A DNA stretch of 64,000 nt from Phascolarctos cinereus (Eukaryota > Chordata > Mammalia > Diprotodontia > Phascolarctidae). Below the pieces are notes generated by a model. It ran no database searches, had not been told where the DNA came from, and saw only the letters and a list, made by a program, of their open reading frames with translations. Shown here one piece after another: positions 45,891-58,411 of this stretch. Where the stretch lies: the NCBI RefSeq assembly GCF_002099425.1, contig NW_018343953.1, positions 5,654,001-5,718,000 on the forward strand. The letters run 5' to 3'. Each line of letters opens with the position of its first letter. The first letter of the stretch is position 1. The position numbers were made by a program, and so were the translations under genes.

Positions 45891-46281
45891 TAATATTTTA
45901 ATAGATCTCCCTGTTTTTATTTAATGACAACCATAATATTACTATCGATGGCCTTTTCCCTTTCAATCTTGCACCTTCTTAATAACATCTGGGTAAGGAA
46001 TAATATCATTATTAACATTCACAGTCAAATAGGATATTTTTATGGAGACACTGGGATCACTGGGCCTCATGGCTGTTGGATTTGTAAACACATTCCAAAG
46101 TACTTCTGAATTGTGGGGGACCATTCTAATGGAGTATAATGACATTATACCACTGCTAGCAAGTATGTGTGAAGGTATCCTATTAAATTTTCATCCCCTT
46201 TTGCTCCATTATTTTTTGCTAAATGTCAGTTTAACAGAACAGCTTATACCAAAAAATTTTAAAAAACCCCAAAATTTGATG

Positions 46282-46308
46282 ATATGTATGTATATATGTA
46301 TATATGTG

Positions 46309-46393
<85 letters not shown>

Positions 46394-46405
46394 ATCTATC
46401 TATCA
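46282..46405. repeat. (TC)n microsatellite with TATG and CTAT edges
   Basis: A pure TC tract of about 78 bp (46311-46388) flanked by ATGTATATATG and CTATCTATC. Open frames across it are low-complexity artefacts. Confidence 0.95.
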
Positions 46406-46790
46406 TAGTGTAACTATATATTTCCCAATCCCTGATATAAATAAAACTGAATCCTTCCTTTGTGCTGATTAAGGTTTTCAATAGCCCTAGTGGCCCACCT
46501 CATAATTGGCACTGTAATTAAATGGCCCTTGTTATTCTGGCTCTTCTAATCATCCTTCTATCTTGTATTCAGTTCTGCACTAATTGTTGTACTAAAGGAT
46601 GCTCCAATGTGATTTCTAAAAATATTACCTTGGTTAGTGATATAGTGTAAGAATAAGAATATACTGAATAATATGAATTTTAACCTACTCTGTTGCTTCT
46701 GTGATCATGCTTTTGGTCAATGTCGATTAAATTTATACATAAGGTTATTCATGGGTGACAGATGTTCCAAGAATCAAAGGGGGAGGGGAT

Positions 46791-47440
46791 TGTGATATAT
46801 TAATCAATATTTACTTTTAGCCACATTCTTTTACTCATATATATAGTTTTACTCTCATAAATCATAGTAGGTTAAGAAATATACATGTGATCCTGTGCAG
46901 GCTGACAAGGAATCGACTTTAGCTAACTCATCTATTAGCCAACTTCCACAGTTTTTCAAAGCTGAGCTCCTGCAGAGCTCAGCTGACAAACCAAGTTCTT
47001 CACTTTTCTTAAAGACCTTCTTATAGATTATAAATCATAATCATTCCACCATTAATTATAATCACATAGGGCTAGGAACACCCACACTTTGAGTATTGAT
47101 AAGCTGTTAACATTCCCTATTCCTGCAAAGGTTCCCTGTTCTTGTCAAGGATACTCATATGAGATAGATTTCCATAATGATGATGCGAACTCTTCGAATA
47201 CCCCAGTCAATCAGAAGGTATAAATGTCCAGGTTAATGAGTATCATGTTCCTTTTCCTTATTTATTATGTTCCCCCTTCTAATGTTCCTCACTTACGCTC
47301 ATAAAAATTCTCCGTAAGCCCCTAACTAGGTCCTTGTACCTACGGAGGTGGTCTTGAACACGTTTTATTGCCAATTTGCTAGCTATTGCTCATAAACTGA
47401 TTTTGCTCATAACTCTTTGCCTCAGGTTCTATTATTCACA
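46791..47440 (+). mobile_element. Solo LTR of an endogenous retrovirus (fossil)
   Basis: A stretch of about 650 bp begins TGTGATATATT and ends ATTATTCACA. It has a TATA-like GGTATAAATG near 47217 and U5-like sequence after it. No internal retroviral genes adjoin it, so it reads as a solo LTR left by recombination between two LTRs. The family is not resolved; class I or K-type are both possible. A clean target duplication is not visible, which suggests moderate to old age. Confidence 0.55.
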
Positions 47441-47964
47441 GATTTTATGCATGGAAGATTGGACCAGATGACCATAGAGGTACCTTCCAACTCTCAATTT
47501 TTGTGATGCTCTGACTCTGTGACTCTTGTCAAGTGCCTTTAGTCCCCCCCCCCAAAAGGGAAGACAAAGACAAGGAAATTTGTTAGGTACGATCCCAGCT
47601 CTTGTTCCCACCAAAATGAAGTGACGGCTCCTTCCAACCCTTCTCTATAAAGGGTAAAAGAAAGTCTAGGGCACTTTTCTCAGAAATTGGAGACTGTTTC
47701 ATGGTCCTCATAGAACCTAGCAGTTGTGTGACGGGTGAGGGTCTAGCAGACAGGGAAGGTGGGCGCACCTCATGTGGCTGAGCTCATGACTAGGCCGCGG
47801 GCATCGAGAGGAGGTGGCAGGGCCACCACCATACCAGGTTCTCCCACACTGAGGAAGATACCAAAGCCAGCGCCTTACATGTGGCTCCGCTGCCCAGGAC
47901 TCGGCTAGTCGAGCTGTAAACTATGGTCTTAAGGTCACACGTGGCACTCTAGGTCCTCAAGTGC

Positions 47965-48282
47965 ATCTTGGAGAGTGGAAAGGCTGCACCAGGAAGATAC
48001 TTGGGAGAAGCCTCTGCCTCATAAGGTTGTTAAGGGAAATTTTCCTACTAATTCTATTGTCTTCACAAAGCTCACTCCATTTGTTGTTAGAGCCTTAATA
48101 GCAATATATGTGAATAAATCTTTGTTCTGAGTGTTATCTGGGATGTCAGTAGTTATCAGTGGGGAGAAGAACTGGGAAAGCTACTGGCTAAGAAAATCGA
48201 ACCTGAGTTGGACCCTGTTGAATCTATGACTTCTCATGATACCATCATCAATGGATTGATCAGCTTTATTAAGCAGCACTAG
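47965..48282 (+). pseudogene. GPI: Processed pseudogene of glucose-6-phosphate isomerase, C-terminal part
   Basis: Plus-strand translation gives [20 protein letters not shown], then a GALIAMYEHK-like stretch, then [21 protein letters not shown] and [10 protein letters not shown] followed by TAG at 48280-48282. This matches about residues 445-558 of mammalian GPI without introns. At least one frameshift lies near 48120. Upstream it abuts a fragment resembling the hAT-like MITE of 27.2 kb (about 47930-47965). Downstream, possible 3' UTR runs towards an A-rich tract and a GATA repeat near 48660. Confidence 0.85.
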
Positions 48283-48689
48283 GCTTAAGTCATGAGGCAG
48301 ATGCTTGTGTCCCCCTGTCAAACTGTTTGTTGTGTTGTGACCTGATTTGTGTTGTAGTCATCACTTGATTCCTTCCTACCCTCTTCTTTCCTGCCATTTT
48401 GTGGTGAGAGTCAGGTACCAACAGAAAACATACTTTCTACTGTTAATTCATAAGAATTCCAGATCCACCTGTCATCATTTAAGGAAGGGGGCTTCTTCCT
48501 CCCACATTAGAAATATAAGTCCAATCTTATGGGGCTGGATAAGTCTGCTGTATTTTTATTTTTCAGTCCTCAACATCTCATGCAAGTTGACTGTATCCCT
48601 CCTTTGCCATGACACAGGTGTCTAGCCTTTCCACATTTTTCAGGACTAATATATACAGGAAAAAAATAGATTAGGTAGATAAAGAGATG

Positions 48690-48701
48690 ATAGATAGATA
48701 A

Positions 48702-48753
<52 letters not shown>
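48690..48753. repeat. (GATA)n microsatellite
   Basis: About 14 GATA units directly after an A-rich stretch downstream of the GPI C-terminal pseudogene. It may have grown from the poly-A tail of that retrocopy. Confidence 0.95.
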
Positions 48754-48754
<1 letters not shown>

Positions 48755-48759
48755 GTAAA

Positions 48760-50390
48760 TATAGTAGAGGAAGAGTTTTTAGACTCATGCTGTGGATGCT
48801 GTTTTATTCTTTAATGGGGAAGCAACTCCATGGGTTATGTATCTGAAGATAACTCCTTTCCCACCAAATATCGGTTCCACGATGAACAAATATAGCAAAA
48901 GAAAAAAAAATTATCCAAATATAGAAAACAGAAGTCAGAGAAAGAAAATATGTGATAATACCCAGAGTAACACAACCCTCTCTTCAGGAGCCAGACAACT
49001 TAGTTCAGCCAAGAGATAGAACCCCAGTTCTCATCCAAGAGAAAATTCTTCAAAGCATGATGGGAATAGGGACATCAAAGTTCTACATGTTGGCTTCTTT
49101 CTAGATTATTTCCCCTTCATGAACCTGAAGAAAGGTTGGAATCCCAAGCCTTCTCTCTTAACTCTAGAAGCTAGGCTGACCCAGATCATTCTTTTTTTCC
49201 TCTGTTTTCACCAACTTTACATGTCTCTCACAGAGTAGAGAAACAATGAATAATAAATCTCCACCAATGAGGAGATAGTACCATGCAACTGAGCCAAGTG
49301 TTATACTAGAATTCCATCGTTAGGTGGGATGACAAAGACTGTCTTCAAAATAAATCAAGAATCTTTTCCATAAAATGTTTTACGTGGTTAACTTGTCTGA
49401 GTTTAACACTTTCAATGATGTTGTACACTTAGGAAAATTGTTTTCCTGTTCTAGGTCTGATTTTCCTCATTTGTGAAATAAAAGAAAATAATCTCTTAAG
49501 GTCCTCCTAGTGCTAAACTCTATGATCTTAAATAGAAAAAGGAAAGCAGTAAATAAGTTTTAGCAAAGTGAGCCATTACTGAGGTGGAAGAAGAAAAGGA
49601 AATAAAATTGCCAAAGGGTGGTCAGGGGAATGGAAGGCTCTAGTGGAGATATAGCTAAAGGGAGCAGGTACTTATCCTTCACACAAGGCACCAGAGTGCC
49701 CTAGGAAAACTCCAGATAGAGGTTCTGAGAGAGGCTATGTTTTTTTTTTTATTTTTTGATCTTTTTTTTTTTAAACCAGGCTTTAAGCAGTCTCAATGCT
49801 ACATTAAACTAACAACCAAAAATCTGGGAAACTGCAGGTAGGGCTTTTCCTGTGCCAGACAAGCAGAAGGGATGAGGTAATCATGGACACATCAAAGAAA
49901 GAACAAAAAAATTATGAATAGAATGCATGCATGACTTTGCTGTCTCTTTGTTTAACCAGTCCCTATAACTGTAATCTTGGAACTCCAACCTTACCTCTGA
50001 GGCCAAGAAGGACAGTGTTTAGAACTTTCTCATCTGTGAGATGTCCACAAGTTTTATACTCACAGATTTATTTGCCAAGAATCCACCTTCTATAAAAATT
50101 AGCATTGTCCTGTGTGGGAAGGTTTTTGGTTACCATAGCTAAACGCCTGGCCTGCTACTTTTGGCAATTCCCTTTGATCAGGCTGGTGTATGGTTCTGGA
50201 AGTGGCATAAAATAGAGGGTCATTCATTGGCTTTTAAAAGTTCTGCATCTATTTCCCTTCTGCTGGCCTTTGCATTTCAAGGTGAAGTGGTTGGAGAACT
50301 GTGATAAGGGTCAGAAGATTCTGGGTTTAAGTCCTACCTCTTGCTGGGTAACTCTTGTCAAATCGTCTTGTCTCTCTGTGCCCCAGGCAA
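48760..50390. other. Mostly unrecognised sequence
   Basis: A SINE tail at about 49455-49530 and a MIR-like piece at about 50285-50390 are the only recognised parts. A TATA-like GGCATAAAATAG at 50205 has no convincing exon after it. Confidence 0.45.
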
Positions 50391-50394
50391 CTCA

Positions 50395-51265
50395 ATATGT
50401 CCAAACCAGAATTCATTATCTTTTCCCCTAACCTAAACCTTTCCCACCGCAACCACCCCCAACCTCCTACATTCTCTATTACTGGAGAAGACACTCTGTC
50501 AACTTAAGACTCATTCTGAATTCCTCACTGTCTCTCATCCCCCACATTGAATGTGTTGCCATAGCCTGTCAATTTCACCTTACAATATCTTCCTATATAT
50601 GCTCTTTTCTCCTCTGACATTACCATCATTCTAGTGCAGACTCTCATCACTTTACACCAGGATAATTGTAATAGACTGCTGGCAGGCCTTTCTGCTTTAA
50701 GTCTCTCCTCAATCCAATCCACCCTCTTTTCATCACTAAAGTGATTTTTCTAAATCTCCAATTTAGGAAACTTGTCAACCTCAGACTCAATAAACCCAAG
50801 TGGCTTCCTGTAATCTCCAGGATCAAATACAAATTGCTCTACTAGTCATTCAAAGCCCTTCATAACTCCCCCCGCTCCTATATTTCCAGTGTTCTTATAC
50901 CTTGTTCCTTGACATATCCTCTTAGTTCCAGTGATATTGACCTGGCTTTTCCACAAACATGACATTTCATGTCTTGGCTCTGAGCATTTTCTCTGGGTGT
51001 TCCTCATGCCTGGAACATTTTCCTCCATTTTGCCTATTGACCTCCCTAGCTTCTTTTAATCCTCAAATAAGATCCCTTCTTTTACTGAAAGACTTCTCCA
51101 GCCACTTTTCAATGATTTAATTATTCATTTTTTTAATTATTTCCTATTTGTTCTGTATATAGCTTACTTTGAGGTCAGGGCCTGTCTTTCACCTCTTTCC
51201 CCAGTGTTTATCACAGTGCCTAACACATAGTAGGCACTTCATAAATGTTTACTGATCGATTGATT
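50395..51265 (+). mobile_element. L2 LINE 3' end
   Basis: A long L2 copy: AACTCAATATGTCCAAACCA, AATAGACTGCTGGCAGGCCT, GGATCAAATACAAATTGCTC and CAGTGCCTAACACATAGTAG, ending GATCGATTGATT. Confidence 0.78.
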
Positions 51266-51739
51266 ACACCCTCAGAATAACAGCTCCTCACATTAAGCTT
51301 TATTGAGCCATAACATTCTCCAGTTAGAGGTTCTATCCTAGATAACTCACAGTTTTTCATCCTTTTGCTTTCTATTTCTACCTATTTCTTTTCCCCAACC
51401 TCTAGGTGTTCTCCCTTCTTCTACCCTTATTGAGCCCTGATCACAGAGATTAAGATAAATATTGAAAAGAGAAATCCCATGCAGGCTTAGGCAGAGGAGA
51501 AGTTCTTCATAGGTATATTCTGAGCATTCTGCCTGGAGGAAAGTCAGGCTAACAATGAGATTAGCAGGATGAGAATAACATTTAATGTTTCTTGTGGACT
51601 CTTATGCTCTAGAGGCCTTTAAGGAAACAATATCTTCTATTTGTTTTTTATTCTGTTGTTTCTCAAAATGGAGGTTTTGGCTTCTGTGTCTTTGTAGAAG
51701 GGTTCCATACAAGTAACTAAATTAGAGCTCAGCATTCCA

Positions 51740-52290
51740 AACATCCCTTTAACGATGATGAGCATGGTGACCTTTTCTGATCCCATCACTCCCCTGCTCA
51801 TAAAGTTCTATTGCATCTAGGATAAACTATAGAAAATTCTCTGGTAATTGAGGACCTAAAAAATCTGGCTTACCTTTCCAGGATTTCATTCTCCTCAAGT
51901 AATTTATAAATCAGGCGACCTGGTTTATTTACTGACATTATGTTTCTCATCTGCATGCCTTTGCATACATTACCTCCCAGACCTGGTGACACACTCCTCC
52001 ACCTCTGCTTCTTAGAATCCTTAGCTTCCTTCAAAACTCACCTCCAGTGCTGCCTCCCACGTGAGACCTTTTCTGAGCAATTAGTACTCTCATTGGCTAG
52101 GCTAGTCCATCATCTTACCTTTTCCTGCCCTCTACCAAGGCTGATCACCAACCCCCTTTCCTTTGAACATACTTTGTATTTATTTCCTATTTGAAATCCC
52201 AGGCCCTGATAGTCCATTGATGTAGGAAATCCCTGGTGAGGACACTCTCTTGGTATTGTAAACAAATAAGTGCTTCATAACTCATAGTCT
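51740..52290 (+). mobile_element. L2 LINE 3' end, second tandem-like copy
   Basis: CCCTGCTCATAAAGTTCTA, TTAGCTTCCTTCAAAACTCA and CCAAGGCTGATCACC belong to L2 3' sequence. It lies 475 bp after another L2 end and is a separate, older fragment. Confidence 0.6.
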
Positions 52291-52693
52291 AATAGAGTCT
52301 AACAGACTGACCAGGGGCAATAGGAGATTGGTAGATTCCTTAGCCTTTCAGAGATAGGACTTGTGCCCAGGGTCCTTGACTCCAAAGCAGGATCTTTATC
52401 TGGGACTTCAGGCAGTATCTATCACAGAATTAAACTAAATACAAGTTTGTGTATATTTATATGTCTAAATGTTTATCTAAATTGATAGAATGAAAGTCCC
52501 TTGAAAGCCAAGATTGTTTAATAATTTTTTTTTCTCCAGCATCCAGCCCACTGCCTGCCATAGAAGAAGTGTTTGTTCACTGAAATGTGTGGAGAACCAT
52601 CTTCCAACATGGTTGTCTAGAGAAAGGTATGGATAATATTTAGCTAACAGGCTAATGGAGATCATAGTCTGTCTCATGTTAGTGCCCTTAGCA

Positions 52694-52834
52694 TTTTTTT
52701 TTTGCTTTTTGGTGAGGCAATTGGGGTTAAGTGATTTGCCCAGGGTCGCACAGACAGTAAGTGTCAAGTGTCTGAGGTCAGATTTGAACTCAGGTCCTCC
52801 TGATTCCAAGGCCACTGAGCCACCTAGCTATCCC
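52694..52834 (-). mobile_element. tRNA-headed CORE-type SINE
   Basis: Reverse-strand SINE, with a poly-T stretch at 52694 (the A tail in reverse) and the head at the right. CCCTTAGCA occurs on both sides as target duplication. A CA repeat (52849-52902) follows directly. Confidence 0.85.
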
Positions 52835-52849
52835 CCTTAGCAACTTTTT

Positions 52850-52905
<56 letters not shown>

Positions 52906-53079
52906 CCACATACATACACTCATAGCACCTTTCCATGGAATAATCTCTCCTTTGCACACTCACATATGTTCAGGTACAAGTTCATGCCTGCACCCTTCTT
53001 ATTCCTTCCTCTCTTATTGTCCAGTTCTTTTCCTTTGTTGTTGTTATTATTATTCCTCTTTTGGTATGTGTTTTAATCA

Positions 53080-53271
53080 AGTGAGGAAGCATTTATTTAG
53101 CATTTACTAAGTGCCAGATATTGTGGCTATGGATATAAAGAGAGGCAGAAAAAAATGCCTGTCCTCAAGTAGCTCACATTCTACTGGAGGAAACAACTTT
53201 ATACATATAAGATATACACAGGGTAATCTGGAGATCATCTGAGAGGAAAAGCCGTAACAATGGGTTTGGAG
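53080..53271 (-). mobile_element. L2 LINE 3' end, reverse, cut by L1
   Basis: GCATTTACTAAGTGCCAGAT and CTCAAGTAGCTCACATTCTA are the reverse L2 terminus. It stops where the L1/HAL1 half-copy begins. Confidence 0.6.
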
Positions 53272-55630
53272 TGTGTATGTTATTCCCTCTCTGAGCCAAT
53301 TCTGATGAGAGTAAAGTTCACTCACTCTCTCTCACCTCTCCCCTCTTCCCTTCCACTGTAAAAACTTTTCTTGCCTCTTTTATGTGAGATAAGTTAGCTT
53401 ATTCTACCTTTCTTTTACTCTCTCTCCCAGTACATTCCTCTCTCACCGCTTAATTTAATTTTTTAGATACCATCACTTCATATTTAACTCACATCTGTAC
53501 CCACTATTTATATATACTCCTACCAACTACCCTAATAATGAGAAACATCTTATAAGTTACAAATATCATCTTCCCAGGTAGGAATATAAACAGTTTGAAC
53601 TTATTAAGTCCCTAATGATTTCCTTTTCTGTTAACCTTTTATGCTTCTGGAGTCTTTTATTTGAAAGTCAAAAGTTTCCACTCAATTCTGATCTTTTCAT
53701 CAAGGGTACTTGAAAGTCCTCTATCTCATGGAATATCCATTTTCCCCTGAAGGATTATATTCAGTTTTTCTGGCTAGGTAATTCTTGGTTGTAATCCTAG
53801 CTCCTCTGCCCTCCACAATATTATATTCTAAGCCCTCTAATCTTTCAACGTAAAAACTGCTAAATGTTGTGTTATCCTGATTGTGGCTCCACCATACTTG
53901 AATTGTTTCTTTCTGGCTGCTTGCAATATTTTCTTCTTGACCTGGAAACTCTGGAATTTTCCTATAATCCTGGGAGTTTTCATTTTGGGAATCTCTTTTA
54001 GGAGGTGATCAGTGGATTATTTCAATTTCTATTTTACCCTATGATTCTAGAATATCAGGGCAGTTTTTCTTGACAATTTCTTGAAAGATGATGTCTAAGC
54101 TCTTTTTTGGATCATGGTTTTCAGTTATTCCAATAATTTTAAAATTATCTCTCCTGGATCTATTTTCCAGGTCAGTCATTTTTCCAATGAGGTATTTCTC
54201 ATTGTCTTATTTTTTTTCCATTCTTTTGATTTGGTTTTATTATTTCTTGATTTCTCATAAAGATTTCTCATAACTTTTCTTTGCTCCAGACTAATTTTTT
54301 GAGCAATTACTTACTTTGGTGAGCTTTTGGATCTTGTTTTCTATTTGGCCAATTCTGTTTTTTAAGACATTCTTCTCCTTATTGGCTTTTTGGACCTCTT
54401 GCCATTTGGTCTAGTCTATTTTTCTAAGGTGTTATTTTCTTCAGAATGTTTTTTTTTGGTCTTCTTTAGCAAGCTGTTGACTCTTTTTTTTATGATTTTC
54501 TTACTTTGCCCTCATTTCTCTTCCCAATTTTTCCTATATCTGTTGTATTTGATTTTCAAATTCCTTTTCGAGCTCTTCCATGTCCTGAGACCAATTCAAA
54601 TTTTTCTTAAAGGCTTTGGATGCAGGAGCTTTTACTTTGTTGACTTCTGAGTTTGTGTTTTGATCTTCCTTGTCACCATAGTAACTTTCTGTAGTCAGAA
54701 TTTTTTCCATTGTTTGCTCATTTTCCCAGCCTATTACTTGATTTTTAACTTTTTGTTAAAGTAGGGCTCTGCTTCCATAGTAGAGGGCACACTCTCCCAA
54801 GTCTCAGGGCTTTTGTGCAGCTCTTTTCAGAGATATTTATAGGGACCTGTAAGTTTTCTGTTCTTCCAAGGTGCTATGATCTAAGAAGAGGTGTATTTAC
54901 TCCTCTCCTGGCATGTGTTCTGGTCTGTGAATGACTACAAGCACTCTTTTCTGCCCTGGAACTGTGATGAGGGTCCTTGCTCCACTGTAGCTGACAAGTT
55001 CTGATGTTCTACTTTTCCTCCTTGCCCTGGGTCTGCCACCTAGTGCTGAGACCTTCCTCAGAGTCCTTCCTCAGTGCCAGCAAAAAGACCCCTGTAATCT
55101 CCTTCTGACTAGTTGTCTGATCCCCTTACCATCTGTGGACTGAGAGCACCAGAAGCAGCCTCTGCCACTGCTGCTACTGATTCAATCACTCCCAAGGCCT
55201 GATCCTGATATCCTGGGGATGGGGCTATGCTGATGTGGCTTTTGCTGGACTGTGTTCCACTCTCCCCCCAGGAATGATAAACCCTTCCTACTGACCTTCC
55301 AAGTTGTCTTTAGCCTCTGTGGGCTGAGTTCTAGAAACCACTCTTGCTACCAGTAATTCAGTCTCCTTGAGGCCTGCTCTAGGTTTTCTGGGGCCCAGTC
55401 TTTGCAAGTGAGGCCTGTGCTGGGCTGCCCTTCTCTCTGACCAGGGTGCAGCAGACCTTTCCTGCCAACCTTCCAAGTTATATTGAGTTGGAAATTTGTT
55501 TCCCTGTCTTTTTGTGGGTTCTGCCGCTCTAGAATTTGTTTAGAGTCATTTTTAAAGGTAATTGGAGGGGGTTGGAGAAAAGCTCAGATTAGTCCCTGTC
55601 TTTGCTCTGCCATCTTGGCTCTGCCTCCTC
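53272..55630 (-). mobile_element. L1/HAL1 5' half
   Basis: The reverse strand begins near 55628 (GGCAGAGCCAAGATGGCAGA) and shows the 5' UTR, ORF1 (about 54720-53700, broken) and the inter-ORF purine-rich region, ending at 53272 against an L2. The 3' end is missing, so it is a half-copy of either L1 or HAL1. Confidence 0.75.
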
Positions 55631-55639
55631 TCAATTACC

Positions 55640-56615
55640 ATCTTGATGCTGATGATTCTCAAATCTACTTATCCTGCTCTAACTTTCCTGCTCATGGCTC
55701 CACTCCTGCATCTCCAACTCTCTTTTAAACACCTGTATGTTTAAAATCTTAGAACTAGATGTCCAGAAGACATCTTAAATTCAGTACATCTAAAACTGAA
55801 ATTATTATCTCCCCCCTAAAAAGTTCTACCCCTTCCCTATAACTGTTTAGGGTAACATCATTGTCTTAATACACCAGGCTTCAAATCAAATGTCATCTTC
55901 AACTTTTCACTATTTCTCAAAACATCTCTCAAATATATCTCCTTCTTTGTTCTGATATTGTCACCACAATGATTTAGACTCTCACCACTTCTGACTTGGA
56001 CTTTTACTCAGCACACTCACATATCTATAAGCTGCTTCAAGTCTCTCTCCACTTCATTCCATCCTTTATTCAGCCCACTCAGGTGATCTTCTGAAATCAG
56101 AAATCCAACCATGTCACTCCCTATGCCCTAGTGATTCCTTATCATCTCTAGGATCAAACTCAAAATTCAGTTGGGCATTCGAAGCCCTTGATAACTTACT
56201 TCCCTCTCACTAACTTTCCAGGCTTCTTACACAATACTCCCTCCCACATACTCTTACTTTCAGTTACACTGACCTCCTGGCTATTCCAAGAACAAGATGT
56301 TCTCTCTCAGCTCTGGGCATTTTCTCTTGCTGTTTTCCATGCCTGGAATGCTCCCTTCCTCATCTCTGCCTTGTGGCTACTCTGGATTCTTTGAGGTCAC
56401 ACTAAAAGTCTATCTTTTAGAGGAGACCTAATTAATTCTTGTGACTTTCCTCTGTTAATTACCTATTATCCTGAATATAGATTGTGTGTAAGTAGTTGTT
56501 TGTATATTGTCTCCACCACTAGATTTTGAGTTCCTTGAAGACAGAAAGTATCTTTTGCCTCTTTTTATAGCCCTCTTTCTCAACCAATTGGCACATAGTA
56601 GGTGCTTAATTAATG
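55640..56615 (+). mobile_element. L2 LINE 3' end, beside block B2
   Basis: GATGATTCTCAAATCTACTT through CATCTCTAGGATCAAACTC and CATGCCTGGAATGCTCCCT to GGCACATAGTAGGTGCTTAA is one of the longest L2 copies here. A TACATA microsatellite (56630-56790) follows, as in the copy at 25.2 kb. Confidence 0.78.
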
Positions 56616-56849
56616 GTTATTGATTTTCTGATACATACACATCTCAAGTCATACATAGAAACACTGCATATACATACACACACACATATATGCCATAAAC
56701 ACATATTTATAAACATGTCAATGTATGCTTATAAATATATGTATATACATACATACATATATAGATATAGATATGTGTACATATACACATGTGCAGCTTT
56801 TATATACATGGAGTTGCTTTGAGCTTCTGGAAAGCAGAACTGTAGGGTT

Positions 56850-57385
56850 CAGGTTTCGCTAAAGAGGGTAATGCTCCTGCTTTACTAAAAGAATTTCACA
56901 CTGCTTCTGCAGCTCATTTATAAGAAAGTAGATTCTTTTAACTCCCCCAGATTGAGAGCGGAAATGCTCAGAGGAGAAACAGGTGATATATGAAACCCCT
57001 GACATGTAGTCTTGAAATCCAGTCATGATTTTTTTTCTCTACCCACATATCTTACCATGCTATGTTTCTGTATGTGTATGCCAACTCTCCTGCTACCCAG
57101 ACACCCTGTATGTATTGAGGGGGACTGTGGCCCAGGATTATGGGTATACTGCTACATAATATTTTCATTAGTCCTACTTCTGCCTTCTATTGCGTCAATC
57201 TTGGTTTGTTTTGCCTTTCCTTTCTCATTAAACAAATACTCCACAACCAGAAGTTTATGGTATCAATGGGGCCTTTGAGTAACTAATGGGGAATTAAGAG
57301 CTAGAATTGCAAGAAATAGGAGGTGTCCTTCTCTCTACTCGTCCTGCCCTATGCACATGGCAGGTATCCCTAGGAACCTGGGAAT
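56850..57385. repeat. Duplicated block B, copy 2
   Basis: Partner of block B1 without the two later insertions. The L2 copy and TACATA microsatellite on the left are also mirrored on the left of copy 1, so the duplicated unit probably included them. The segment 57012-57278 is open on the plus strand and contains several cysteines, but the frame is not kept in copy 1. Confidence 0.65.
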
Positions 57386-58005
57386 GAACTGAAAGGGCTT
57401 GGCTATGGCCACAGCCAGTACCTCTTTGGGAAAAGCTCACTATCAACATGTGTGTAACTTGGGGTGAATGAGCCAGGGTAGCTTTTTTTTTTTCAGACAT
57501 TAGGCCCTGGACTACACTTGTAAAAATAATATTTACCTTTTTTTGGGGGGGGAAAGGAGAAGTAAAAGGTTTTTTTTTTGGGGGGGAAGATGGTAGTAGA
57601 GAACCATTATTGACCTGAATATAGGGCTATAATAAACAACAAATTAAGAGGTGATTATCTAACATCTTGGGGCCTGGAAAAGGATCTGTTTATTGAAGAT
57701 AAAGAAGAATCTCAGCCCTAGATAGCAAATAATGAAATATGCTTTCTTCCCATACAGAGCCAGAAGATTGTAGATATGGGATGTTTTATTTAAGGTATTT
57801 CCTGGGATTTTCCTTAATTGTTTTGTTGTTATTGGGTTGTGGGTGGGCAAGGAGTTATGTGCAGAAATGCTTGTAGTGAAAAACAAAAGGAATCAAAACT
57901 TTTTTCTTTTCAAACAGAAGTAGGAGGAAGGAGATATGGGTTGTTTGGCCTTCCTGGAGCCAGGAGTCATTCCTTAAAGACAGAGGACTGATCTATCTTA
58001 TCTAG

Positions 58006-58411
58006 GACAAAATAGGCCTCGTAGCTTTGCGTCAGCTATCAATTCTAGGTTTAGCATTTTTGGCACTATCCACAGGATTTGTCATCTTTACATTATTAAG
58101 ACAGAGGAATGAAAGATATTGCTCTTGTGAGGTAAGGGAATGGAATATTTTATTCAGAACAAGCATCCTCTGGAACTATAGCTGGGTAATCCCTAAAATT
58201 TTTATGTGAGAGAAGGTCAAGTTTGACTTTTCCAATAGTCAGGAAAGCAATCCTACCCTGATTTTAGAGCAAAAAGAAAAAATGCAAACCTCATCCATCA
58301 ATAGATTGGACCAAAGGACATGGGCTTCCTGATACTTATCAATTAAATCTTTTTGCTTTCTAGAATACTCCCTTATTTGGTGACAGGGACCAAAGAACCC
58401 ATAGATCCTAG
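58006..58411 (+). CDS. Candidate two-exon tail of a membrane protein, unrecognised
   Basis: Exon-like segment 58006-58131 is flanked by TATCTAG and by a consensus donor GAG|GTAAGG. It encodes 42 residues with one hydrophobic span (SILGLAFLALSTGFVIF) followed by the basic TLLRQRNERYC. A second segment, 58364-58411, follows a fair acceptor (TTTTTGCTTTCTAG) in the matching phase and ends NTPLFGDRDQRTHRS-stop. The layout resembles the membrane anchor and short tail of a type I protein, but I recognise no family. No upstream exons were found. It could be a chance frame or a piece of a gene outside the window. Confidence 0.2.

Noticed and set aside
48347-48625. A 92-codon plus-strand frame with an acceptor-like TTTTTATTTTTCAG inside
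   Set aside because: It lies in the probable 3' untranslated part of the GPI retrocopy, has no recognised domain and no partner exon.
57012-57278. Cysteine-containing plus-strand frame (PVCIEGDCGPGLWVYC) in block B2, loosely like an alpha-defensin mature exon after a polypyrimidine-AG site
   Set aside because: Spacing does not fit C-x1-C-x4-C-x9-C-x9-CC, the last cysteine pair is absent, and block B1 does not keep the frame. It remains only a weak resemblance.
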